From: Kluyvera sp036759925
GTDB lineage: Bacteria; Pseudomonadota; Gammaproteobacteria; Enterobacterales; Enterobacteriaceae
Direction of reading: 5' to 3'
Length of the DNA stretch: 64,000 nt
Assembly (NCBI RefSeq): GCF_036759925.1
Contig: NZ_JAPKIB010000004.1
Span: forward strand, 248,001 to 312,000
Under the pieces are notes generated by a model, which was not told where the DNA came from, did no database searches, and worked only from the letters and a program-made list of their open reading frames with translations. This document shows positions 34,181 through 41,119 of the stretch, piece by piece. The position numbers and the translations under genes were made by a program. Positions within the stretch are counted from its first letter, which is position 1, and the number at the start of each line of letters is the position of its first letter.

Positions 34181-36469
34181 ATGAGCAATGTCGTTCCAGG
34201 TGTAAGCGGCTATCAAGGGCCAGCGGGTGGATGGGGTGCGGTCAAAGCGGTGACCGCCTCGGTGTTTTCACAAAAGGCCGTCGCACGCGATATCATCGCG
34301 ATGTTCCGCATGAACCAGGTCAAAGGTTTTGATTGTCCCGGCTGCGCCTGGCCAGACCCAGGCCACCGTTCACCGATGGAGCTTTGCGAAAACGGCGTGA
34401 AGGCCGTTTCCTGGGAGACGACCAGCAAGAAAGCCTCCCCGGAATTTTTCCGCCAGCATACGGTGGCTGAACTGTGGCATTACAGCGACTATGCGCTGGA
34501 AAACATTGGCCGCCTGACCCACCCCATGAAATACGACACTGCCACCGACACCTGGCAGGCGGTGGAGTGGCAGATAGCTTTCGCGGAAATCGGCGAGCAG
34601 CTGCGCAGCCTGGCTTCCCCAGAACAGGTAGAGTTTTATACCTCCGGGCGTACCTCCAACGAAGCGGCATTCCTCTACCAGCTGTTTGCCCGCGAATACG
34701 GCAGCAGCAACTTCCCGGATTGCTCCAATATGTGCCACGGGCCGACCAGTGCGGGCCTGACGCCCGCTATTGGCCTGGGTAAAGGCACCGTTGAACTCGA
34801 CGATTTCGAACACTGTGACCTGGTGATTTGCATCGGCCACAACCCAGGCACCAACCATCCGCGCATGCTCACCACGCTGCGTGAAGTGGCGCAGCGTGGC
34901 GCTCGCATCATCTCTATCAACCCGCTGGCGGAAAGGGGGCTTGAACGTTTTAGCTTCCCACAAAGCCCAACGGATATGCTCAAAGGTCACGCCACCACCC
35001 TCAGCAACGAATACTACCAGGTGAAAATGGGCGGCGATGCCTCGCTGCTCAAAGGGATCATGAAAGCGCTGATCGAGATGGATGAAGCCCGGATTTTGCT
35101 TGGTCAGGAACCGTGCCTCGACCGCGCGTTTCTGGCTGAGCATACCCACGGCTATCAGGAACTGTACGACGACCTGCATCGCTGTAGCTGGGCGGAACTG
35201 GAACAAGACTCCGGCCTGACTCGTAGCCAGATGGAAGACCTCGCCGACCGTTACGACAAATCGAACGCCACCATCATCTGTTACGGGCTGGGCATCACCC
35301 AGCACAAGAACGGCACGGAGAACGTCCAGCAGCTGGTGAACCTGCTATTGCTGAAGGGCAATATGGGCAAGAAAGGGGCAGGGATCTGCCCGCTGCGCGG
35401 TCACTCCAACGTGCAGGGCGACCGCTCGGTAGGAATTAACGAAGCGGCATCAGAGGAGTTTCTGGTACGGCTCGAAGGGCGCTTTAACATCAGCGTATCT
35501 CGCAAACACGGTCGCTCCAGCGTGGAGAGCATTCGCGCTATTGAACGTGGCGACGCCAAAGCGCTTATCTGCATGGGCGGTAATCTGGCGGTGGCGATGC
35601 CGCAGCCCCAGCGCACCTTCGAGGCGATGAAAAAGCTCGACCTGCAGGTACACGTCGCCACCAAGCTTAACCGTTCGCATCTGCTGATGGCGAAGCACAA
35701 TTACCTGCTGCCAGCGCTGGGCCGAACCGAGCGCGATATGCAGGCTAGCGGGATCCAGTCGGTGACTGTGGAAGATTCGATGTCGATGGTGCACGCCTCC
35801 TGCGGGGCGCTGAAACCGGCCTCGCGCTGGCTGAAGTCAGAACCGGCGATTGTGGCGGAGATGGCGCGCGCCACTTTGCCGCACTCCCCGGTGAACTGGG
35901 AAGCGATGATGGGAGACTATGCGCTGATCCGCGACGCGATTGCCGACGTGATCCCGGCATTTGCCCACTATAACGCCCGCATTGCTGAGCCAGGCGGTTT
36001 CCGCATGGATACGCCAGCCTCACGCCGTGAGTGGAATACCCCCACCGGCAAGGCCAACTTTGTGGTGAGCCGCCAGCGTGCCGTGGAGCGCGAGCAGCAG
36101 CCCGCTGATGCGTTGGTGCTGGCAACATTACGCAGCCACGATCAGTACAACACCACCATTTATGGCATGAACGACCGCTATCGTGGGATCACCGGTCGCC
36201 GCGACGTGGCGTTCTTAAGTCAAGCGGAAGCCGATGCGCGCGGGCTTGTTGAAGGTGATGTGATTAATATTCAGGCGCTGGACGATCACGGCAAGCCGAG
36301 CGAAGGCCGAACGATGTACGGCCTGACAGTGGTGGTGTACAGCATGGCGACCGGATCGATTGGTGCCTACCTGCCGGAAGCGAATGTACTGCTCTCATTG
36401 GATGCGGTGGACACTAAAAGTTTGACGCCAGCCTACAAGAGCGTACCGGTGCTGATAACCAAAGCATAG
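34181..36469 (+). CDS. Molybdopterin oxidoreductase of the FdhF/YdeP family
   Basis: A 762-residue cytoplasmic molybdenum-dependent oxidoreductase related to E. coli YdeP and to formate dehydrogenase alpha chains. An N-terminal CPGC pair (Cys52, Cys55 in GFDCPGCAWPDP) replaces the classical four-cysteine Fe-S loop. Molybdopterin-dinucleotide contacts appear in CIGHNPGTNHPRML and ICMGGNLAVAMPQPQ. Typical closing sequence is GSIGAYLPEANVLL. YdeP supports acid resistance in E. coli; the physiological substrate of the family is not settled. It is alone, with its own terminator. Confidence 0.88.
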   Translation: MSNVVPGVSGYQGPAGGWGAVKAVTASVFSQKAVARDIIAMFRMNQVKGFDCPGCAWPDPGHRSPMELCENGVKAVSWETTSKKASPEFFRQHTVAELWHYSDYALENIGRLTHPMKYDTATDTWQAVEWQIAFAEIGEQLRSLASPEQVEFYTSGRTSNEAAFLYQLFAREYGSSNFPDCSNMCHGPTSAGLTPAIGLGKGTVELDDFEHCDLVICIGHNPGTNHPRMLTTLREVAQRGARIISINPLAERGLERFSFPQSPTDMLKGHATTLSNEYYQVKMGGDASLLKGIMKALIEMDEARILLGQEPCLDRAFLAEHTHGYQELYDDLHRCSWAELEQDSGLTRSQMEDLADRYDKSNATIICYGLGITQHKNGTENVQQLVNLLLLKGNMGKKGAGICPLRGHSNVQGDRSVGINEAASEEFLVRLEGRFNISVSRKHGRSSVESIRAIERGDAKALICMGGNLAVAMPQPQRTFEAMKKLDLQVHVATKLNRSHLLMAKHNYLLPALGRTERDMQASGIQSVTVEDSMSMVHASCGALKPASRWLKSEPAIVAEMARATLPHSPVNWEAMMGDYALIRDAIADVIPAFAHYNARIAEPGGFRMDTPASRREWNTPTGKANFVVSRQRAVEREQQPADALVLATLRSHDQYNTTIYGMNDRYRGITGRRDVAFLSQAEADARGLVEGDVINIQALDDHGKPSEGRTMYGLTVVVYSMATGSIGAYLPEANVLLSLDAVDTKSLTPAYKSVPVLITKA

Positions 36470-36489
36470 GACGCACAAACCGTCACCAC

Positions 36490-36513
36490 GAAACCAGCCG
36501 CCAGGCTGGTTTT
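36490..36513 (+). terminator. Terminator after the YdeP-type gene
   Basis: AAACCAGCC and GGCTGGTTT form a 9-bp stem with a 4-base loop followed by a short T-rich tail, 20 bases past the stop. Confidence 0.75.
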
Positions 36514-36586
36514 GTCGTTTCTGGTAGCAGAATAACTTCGTGGTAATGAGATTTATTCGCAATAAAGCCTTTACAGTGAAATTCAT

Positions 36587-36609
36587 AAGATGTATTTTAA
36601 ATGCATCTT
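36587..36609. promoter_or_regulatory. NsrR binding site upstream of the YeaR-like gene
   Basis: A 23-base palindrome: left arm AAGATGTATTT, central T, right arm AAATGCATCTT. The arms agree at 10 of 11 positions and match the 11-1-11 NsrR consensus with AAGATG/CATCTT ends. It ends 17 bases before the start codon. In E. coli NsrR represses yeaR-yoaG through such a site, and nitric oxide relieves it. Confidence 0.8.
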
Positions 36610-36626
36610 ATGAAGCGGAGGTCATT

Positions 36627-36968
36627 ATGAGCCATCTCAGAATTCCAAAAAACTGGACCATCAAACGTTCCACCCCATTCTTTACGAAAGAAAACGTGCC
36701 TGCTGCGCTGCTCAGCCACCACAACACTGCCGCCGGTATTTTCGGCCAGCTCTGCGTCATGGAAGGTACGGTGACCTACTACGGTTTCGCCGATGGCGAT
36801 GCCACCGAGCCGGAGGTCAAAGTGGTGATTAATGCCGGTAGCTTCGCGACCAGCCCACCACAGTACTGGCACCGTATCGAGATGACCGACGATGCGCAGT
36901 TCAACATTAACTTCTGGGCCGAACCTGAATTCACCGGCGACGAAGTCTACAGTGCGAAAAAATCCTAA
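36627..36968 (+). CDS. DUF1971 cupin-like protein, YeaR-like
   Basis: A 113-residue small beta-barrel protein of the DUF1971/YeaR-TehB-like group (RSTPFFTKENVPAALLSHH; FATSPPQYWHRIEM; FNINFWAEPEF). The conserved His in YWHRIE may bind metal. The E. coli homologue YeaR is induced by nitrate and nitric oxide; its biochemical role is unknown. The start at 36627 has GGAGGT seven bases upstream; the longer frame to 36540 would run across the NsrR site and is unlikely. Regulation by NsrR is inferred from that site. Confidence 0.85.
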   Translation: MSHLRIPKNWTIKRSTPFFTKENVPAALLSHHNTAAGIFGQLCVMEGTVTYYGFADGDATEPEVKVVINAGSFATSPPQYWHRIEMTDDAQFNINFWAEPEFTGDEVYSAKKS

Positions 36969-36975
36969 CTCTACC

Positions 36976-37003
36976 GCTTCCCCATCATCGTTGATGGGGA
37001 AGC
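36976..37003. terminator. Strong hairpin after the YeaR-like gene
   Basis: GCTTCCCCATCA and TGATGGGGAAGC form a perfect 12-bp stem with a loop of about four bases, eight bases past the stop. No T-run follows, so it may act mainly in mRNA stability. Confidence 0.55.
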
Positions 37004-37025
37004 CCTCCTGATAGTGTAAAACGCC

Positions 37026-37199
37026 ATGATGTCATTCTTCACCAACGCATCGACGCGAGTCGATTACGGCGAGCAGGAGTGCTGCCGTGAACAGCCTGTA
37101 CTCCACGTTGCCGAATATCAGGAATATCTATACTGCGAAGGGCCTGATTGTCACGCAAACCACACGGAGCGTCCTGCTGACGCCGCATCAATTCGTTAA
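37026..37199 (+). CDS. Candidate 57-residue Cys/His-containing protein
   Basis: An ORF from paired ATG codons (MMSFFTNASTRVDYGEQECC) containing four cysteines and three histidines in CC, LYCEGPDCHANH and LHVAEY contexts, which could bind a metal. It ends 17 bases before the deoxynucleoside kinase start, so the two could form an operon. No good ribosome-binding site is seen. I do not recognise a family, and it may be non-coding. Confidence 0.35.
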   Translation: MMSFFTNASTRVDYGEQECCREQPVLHVAEYQEYLYCEGPDCHANHTERPADAASIR

Positions 37200-37216
37200 T
37201 TCATCAGGGGGCTGAC

Positions 37217-37846
37217 ATGAAGATTGTCGCCATTGAGGCAAATATTGCCGCAGGAAAAACCACGCTGCTTGAACCTCTGGCTCAGGCGCTATCTGAGAAA
37301 ACGGGCGCCAGCTGGAAAGTCATTCGAGAGCCGGTGGATGAAGACCCGGTATTTCTCGAACTGCTGCAGGTCTTTGTTGAAAACCCTCGCGATGCGGATG
37401 CGAGAGTGGCGTTCCAGCTTTATATTACCCGCAGCCGCCAGGCGCTTTTACAGGATATTCCGGACGGTAACTACGTGATTGAGCGTTCGCTGTTTAGCGA
37501 TATCGTGTTCTGCCACGTGAATTTCCTGATGACCGAACAGCCTTCGGCCCGCTATATGTCCTATTTCTATCAGATTAAGCATTACCTGAAGAGCTACCCG
37601 CAGATTGACCTGGTGGTCTACGTGGATAGGGACGTGGAGGCGTGCTTTAACGCCTGCATGGCGCGTGGCCGGGCGGGTGAGAGCGAATATACGCTGGACT
37701 ATTTTGCCGATCTTAAAGCGTTCCACGATGCCTGCCTGCCGCAGATTACCCGCCAGTACGGATCTAAACTGCTGACACATCGTGTGGAGTCAGGGTTTGC
37801 CTGCCCGGAAACGCTGGCGCATGCCGTGGTTGAAAGCCTGAAATAG
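37217..37846 (+). CDS. Deoxynucleoside kinase
   Basis: A 209-residue kinase of the dNK/dCK/dGK family, which phosphorylates deoxynucleosides for salvage. The P-loop is EANIAAGKTTL (7-17), the ERS motif that contacts the phosphate is in NYVIERSLFSDIVF (about 84-97), and a lid region with arginines (CMARGRAGESEY) lies near 150. The family is common in Gram-positive bacteria, animals and phages and patchy in enterobacteria, so transfer is possible. The start follows AGGGGGC closely. Substrate preference cannot be read from sequence. Confidence 0.85.
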   Translation: MKIVAIEANIAAGKTTLLEPLAQALSEKTGASWKVIREPVDEDPVFLELLQVFVENPRDADARVAFQLYITRSRQALLQDIPDGNYVIERSLFSDIVFCHVNFLMTEQPSARYMSYFYQIKHYLKSYPQIDLVVYVDRDVEACFNACMARGRAGESEYTLDYFADLKAFHDACLPQITRQYGSKLLTHRVESGFACPETLAHAVVESLK

Positions 37847-38428
37847 CAACGTTGAATCTATTTTACAGCGCAGCGCCTATTATGGGCTGCGCTTGTCGTC
37901 ATTGGTCATTTCCCGCCGCTCCCTATCCCTCCTTACTGCAAAACCACATCTATACTCCCATTGAGGGGTTTTATTACGACAATAACTACCCTTAATAGAC
38001 TAAATCTATTGGGTAAATTTGGTTTGGATCAATAATTGTATTTTTGTTTTACTGTTGTTAATTGATTTAGATCAATTTATAGGAATGTGAAAAATAAGTT
38101 AAATTATGAATCTGAACACGCTCTTTACATAAAATTACAAATCTCATGGCGGGCGTATCAGTAGTAATAAGATCTTATTAATGGAAAAATCCTAAAATAC
38201 GATTATCTATTTCATTGATCTACTTGTTTTTATTTAATAATTGATCGATCAAGACGATCTATATTCATTAGATCAATTGATTATATCTATCAATAATAAT
38301 TAATTGATCGTTTTTGACGATATATATTCACTGCGTATATAATTAAACCGAATTTTAGCGAACGGATTTATAGAATCAGGAACCGGGAATATGAGATAAA
38401 AACTCAGACCAGGACGGTGGGGTAATAT
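37847..38428. promoter_or_regulatory. AT-rich control region of the fimbrial regulator, with nine GATC sites
   Basis: A 582-base gene-free stretch that is markedly AT-rich from about 37975. GATC occurs at 38027, 38070, 38171, 38217, 38243, 38247, 38256, 38271 and 38306, nine sites in 283 bases. Several lie in palindromes such as TTGATCGATCAA and GATCAATTGAT. A weak hairpin near 37868 may end the kinase transcript. Such a region is a likely target of H-NS. The GATC cluster recalls Dam-methylation-controlled fimbrial promoters such as pap. The sites are seen; the role is inferred. Confidence 0.5.
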
Positions 38429-38995
38429 ATGAGGCAATGTATTATCTCGGATAACAGTTTTTTTCTTTTGGCATTACAGGATGATGATGTTATCCAGGAC
38501 GGCAACGTTTCAACGATCCATTCTCGGCAATTGCGGTCGAGGTGCTACTTACGCACATCGGCTAGGGATATCTTCGTTGTTTATATTTCGGATGTTGTAG
38601 AGCGGCATCGAATACTTAGTTTATTGGCTTCACCGACTTCTCGTTGTCGAATTGTACTGCTATACAAGATGGAAGCTTCTTCCGGGTGCGATTTTCAGGG
38701 GCCTTTCCCTTGGTTAGTTTCTGAAAAGATAGGATTTTCAGATCGGTATGCATGCCTGTATAAAGCGGGCAAATCTATTTACGATCGGAGAGATTTCTCT
38801 GAGAAGGAGCTGATTGTTTTTCGCTACCTATGCGAAGGGTATTCAGTATCCCAAATAAATAAGCTAGCAGGGTTTAGTGAAAAGCATATTTATTATTTGA
38901 GGCAGAAAACAAAAAGGATGTTTGGCTTACGCGGAAATAATGCTGCGGCGCTCTCTTTTTATCTCGATATTTCTAAGCTCAATCGACGGTGGTAG
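38429..38995 (+). CDS. LuxR-type (HTH) regulator of the fimbrial operon
   Basis: A 188-residue protein with a degenerate N-terminal domain (1-120) and a C-terminal LuxR/FixJ helix-turn-helix: FSEKELIVFRYLCEGYSVSQ, then INKLAGFSEKHIYYLRQKTKRMFG. No phospho-accepting aspartate pattern is evident, so it is not a classical response regulator. Its composition is more AT-rich than the fim genes it precedes, suggesting separate origin. It resembles FimW/FimZ-like fimbrial regulators in size and placement. Control of fimA is inferred from position. Confidence 0.75.
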   Translation: MRQCIISDNSFFLLALQDDDVIQDGNVSTIHSRQLRSRCYLRTSARDIFVVYISDVVERHRILSLLASPTSRCRIVLLYKMEASSGCDFQGPFPWLVSEKIGFSDRYACLYKAGKSIYDRRDFSEKELIVFRYLCEGYSVSQINKLAGFSEKHIYYLRQKTKRMFGLRGNNAAALSFYLDISKLNRRW

Positions 38996-39024
38996 TGCCA
39001 TTGCGGGTGGTCAGCAATGGCACT
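38994..39024 (+). terminator. Hairpin between the regulator and fimA
   Basis: AGTGCCATTGC (38994-39004) pairs exactly with GCAATGGCACT (39014-39024) around nine bases, overlapping the last codon of the regulator. No T-run follows, so termination may be partial. Confidence 0.5.
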
Positions 39025-39151
39025 ATTGCCACGAGTAAGGAAATTTCACTTAAGTAATAAATGCGTATCTGGTGATGCTTACCTCATCACCCTTCATCGC
39101 TGTTTTTAACAAAATGAGAATAAGATTCTCTATTAATAAGGAGTAGGTTTT

Positions 39152-39703
39152 ATGGGAATTAATAAAGTTGCGCTGGTTATTATCTCTGCGCTGTCTATGG
39201 CTTCAGCGGCTGCATTAGCGGCGGACACCACGACTGTAAATGGCGGTACCGTTCATTTTAAAGGTGATGTGGTTAACGCTGCCTGCGCCGTCGACGCCGG
39301 TTCTATCGACCAGACCGTGCAGATGGGCCAGGTGCGTTCCGCAAAACTGGCGACGGCGGGCAGCACCAGCTCCGCAGTGGGCTTTAACATCCAGCTGAAC
39401 GACTGCGATACCACCGTTTCTACTAAAGCGTCAGTTGCCTTCTCCGGCACGGCGATTGATACCACCAATACCACCGTTCTGGCGCTGCAAGGTTCAGCGT
39501 CCGGCGGCGCGTCTAACGTCGGTATTCAGATCCTCGACAACAAAGGCAAACCGCTGGCATTAGATGGCGCCACCTTCAGCACCGCGACCACCCTGAACGA
39601 TGGCACCAACGTGATTCCGTTCCAGGCACGTTACTACGCCACCGGTGCGGCCACTGCAGGTTCGGCGAACGCAGACGCTACCTTCAAAGTGCAGTACGAG
39701 TAA
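39152..39703 (+). CDS. fimA: Type 1 fimbrial major subunit FimA
   Basis: A 183-residue pilin with a 23-residue signal peptide (MGINKVALVIISALSMASAAALA), the cysteine pair of chaperone-usher pilins (NAACAVDAG; LNDCDTTVS), and a C-terminal beta-zipper ending QARYYAT...ATFKVQYE. It polymerises by donor-strand exchange to form the fimbrial rod. AAGGAG lies nine bases upstream. It is the first structural gene of fimAICDFGH. Confidence 0.92.
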   Translation: MGINKVALVIISALSMASAAALAADTTTVNGGTVHFKGDVVNAACAVDAGSIDQTVQMGQVRSAKLATAGSTSSAVGFNIQLNDCDTTVSTKASVAFSGTAIDTTNTTVLALQGSASGGASNVGIQILDNKGKPLALDGATFSTATTLNDGTNVIPFQARYYATGAATAGSANADATFKVQYE

Positions 39704-39764
39704 CCCATTCGGCAGGGACGACGTTCGGGGCCAGGGGGGCCCAGTTATCCGTGAAGGAACGGAG

Positions 39765-40313
39765 ATGATAACGATGCAATGGATGAAATGGGGGCTGCTG
39801 GCTTCTATGTTGCCAGCCGTAGCGCTGGCAGGAAATCACTGGAACGTGACGGTACTCGGCGGAAATATGCGCTTTCAGGGCGTCGTCGTCGCTGAAGCCT
39901 GTAGCGTCGCGGCGGGTGACCGCCTGATGACGGTAAAAATGGGGCAGGTGAGCAGCCATCGTTTTCATGCGGTAGGCGAAGAGTCCAACCCGATTGCTTT
40001 TGATATTCATCTTGAAGATTGCAGCACCGAAGTCAGTCAACACGTCGGCGTGTCATTTCAGGGCGTTGCTGATGGCAAAGACCCGAACGTGCTCTCGGTG
40101 GGTGAAGGCGCGGGGATTGCTAGCGGCATTGGTATCGCACTGTTTGATGATCAGGGCGGACGAATTGCGCTGAATGATGATCCCGTGCGCTGGGTACGGC
40201 TCCACGATGGACCGACCACGCTGCACTTTGTGGCGAAGTACCGATCGACCGCTCGACAGGTCGTCGGCGGTACGGCCAATGCGCAGGCCTGGTTTGCATT
40301 GACCTACCAGTAA
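39765..40313 (+). CDS. fimI: Fimbrial protein FimI
   Basis: A 182-residue pilin-like protein similar to E. coli FimI along its length (NHWNVTVLGGNMRFQGVVVA; VGVSFQGVADGKDPNVLSVG; ANAQAWFALTYQ). It has a signal peptide and one cysteine pair (AEACSVAAG; LEDCSTEVS). FimI may terminate rod growth at the usher. The start at 39765 has AAGGA six bases upstream; ATG 39774 is an alternative. Confidence 0.9.
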   Translation: MITMQWMKWGLLASMLPAVALAGNHWNVTVLGGNMRFQGVVVAEACSVAAGDRLMTVKMGQVSSHRFHAVGEESNPIAFDIHLEDCSTEVSQHVGVSFQGVADGKDPNVLSVGEGAGIASGIGIALFDDQGGRIALNDDPVRWVRLHDGPTTLHFVAKYRSTARQVVGGTANAQAWFALTYQ

Positions 40314-40357
40314 TTAACCGAACGCAGGATATGACGGTGAGTACAACAAGGGTAAAC

Positions 40358-41047
40358 ATGAAAAGAACGTTGATGATGGTGTTCGGGCTGCTGATGGCGG
40401 TAACCGGGCTGGTTTCGCGCGCGGAAGCGGGCGTGGCGCTGGGGGCAACTCGGGTCATTTACCCGGCCGGGCAAAAGCAGGTTCCGCTGGCGGTCACCAA
40501 CACCGATGAAAACGGCACCTACTTGATCCAGTCATGGGTGGAAAACGCGGCGGGCACCAAAGACGGGCGCTTTGTGGTGACGCCACCGCTGTTTGCGATG
40601 CAGGGAAAAAAAGAGAACACCTTACGCATTCTCGACGCCTCCAATAACCAACTGCCGCAAGACAGAGAAAGCCTGTTCTGGATGAACGTCAAAGCGATTC
40701 CGGCGATGGACAAATCTAAGCTCAACGACAACACCCTGCAGCTGGCGATTATCAGCCGTATCAAGCTCTACTATCGCCCGGCTAAGCTTGCCATGCCGCC
40801 GGAAGAGGCTGCTCAGAAACTGACGTTTAGTCGCCGCGCTGGCAAGCTCACGCTTATCAACCCTTCACCGTATTACCTGACGGTTACCGAGCTTAGCGTG
40901 GGTACGCGCGGGCTGGAAAACACGCTGGTGCCACCGCTGGGCGAAACCAGCGTGAAAATTCCGGATGATGCGAGCGGTGAGATTACTTACAGAACTATCA
41001 ATGACTACGGTGCGCTGACGCCGCGCGTCATCGGCGTGATGCGTTAA
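40358..41047 (+). CDS. fimC: Periplasmic fimbrial chaperone FimC
   Basis: A 229-residue PapD-like chaperone with a signal peptide (MKRTLMMVFGLLMAVTGLVS, cleaved after RAEA) and two Ig-like domains. The subunit-binding Arg lies in GATRVIYPAG, and Lys in SRIKLYYRPAKL. It completes pilin folds and delivers subunits to FimD. The start at 40358 gives a normal signal peptide; an upstream ATG at 40331 is in frame and has AGGA near it, so the start is not certain. Confidence 0.93.
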   Translation: MKRTLMMVFGLLMAVTGLVSRAEAGVALGATRVIYPAGQKQVPLAVTNTDENGTYLIQSWVENAAGTKDGRFVVTPPLFAMQGKKENTLRILDASNNQLPQDRESLFWMNVKAIPAMDKSKLNDNTLQLAIISRIKLYYRPAKLAMPPEEAAQKLTFSRRAGKLTLINPSPYYLTVTELSVGTRGLENTLVPPLGETSVKIPDDASGEITYRTINDYGALTPRVIGVMR

Positions 41048-41119
41048 ACAACGGGAGTTTCCCGTATCCCTTGAACAGAATAAGAACAGACAGCCGGGCG
41101 ATGTCGAACCGGAGGGACT

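Noticed and set aside
39025..39151. Possible fimS invertible element before fimA
   Set aside because: No inverted TTGGGGCCA repeats and no recombinase gene are present nearby.
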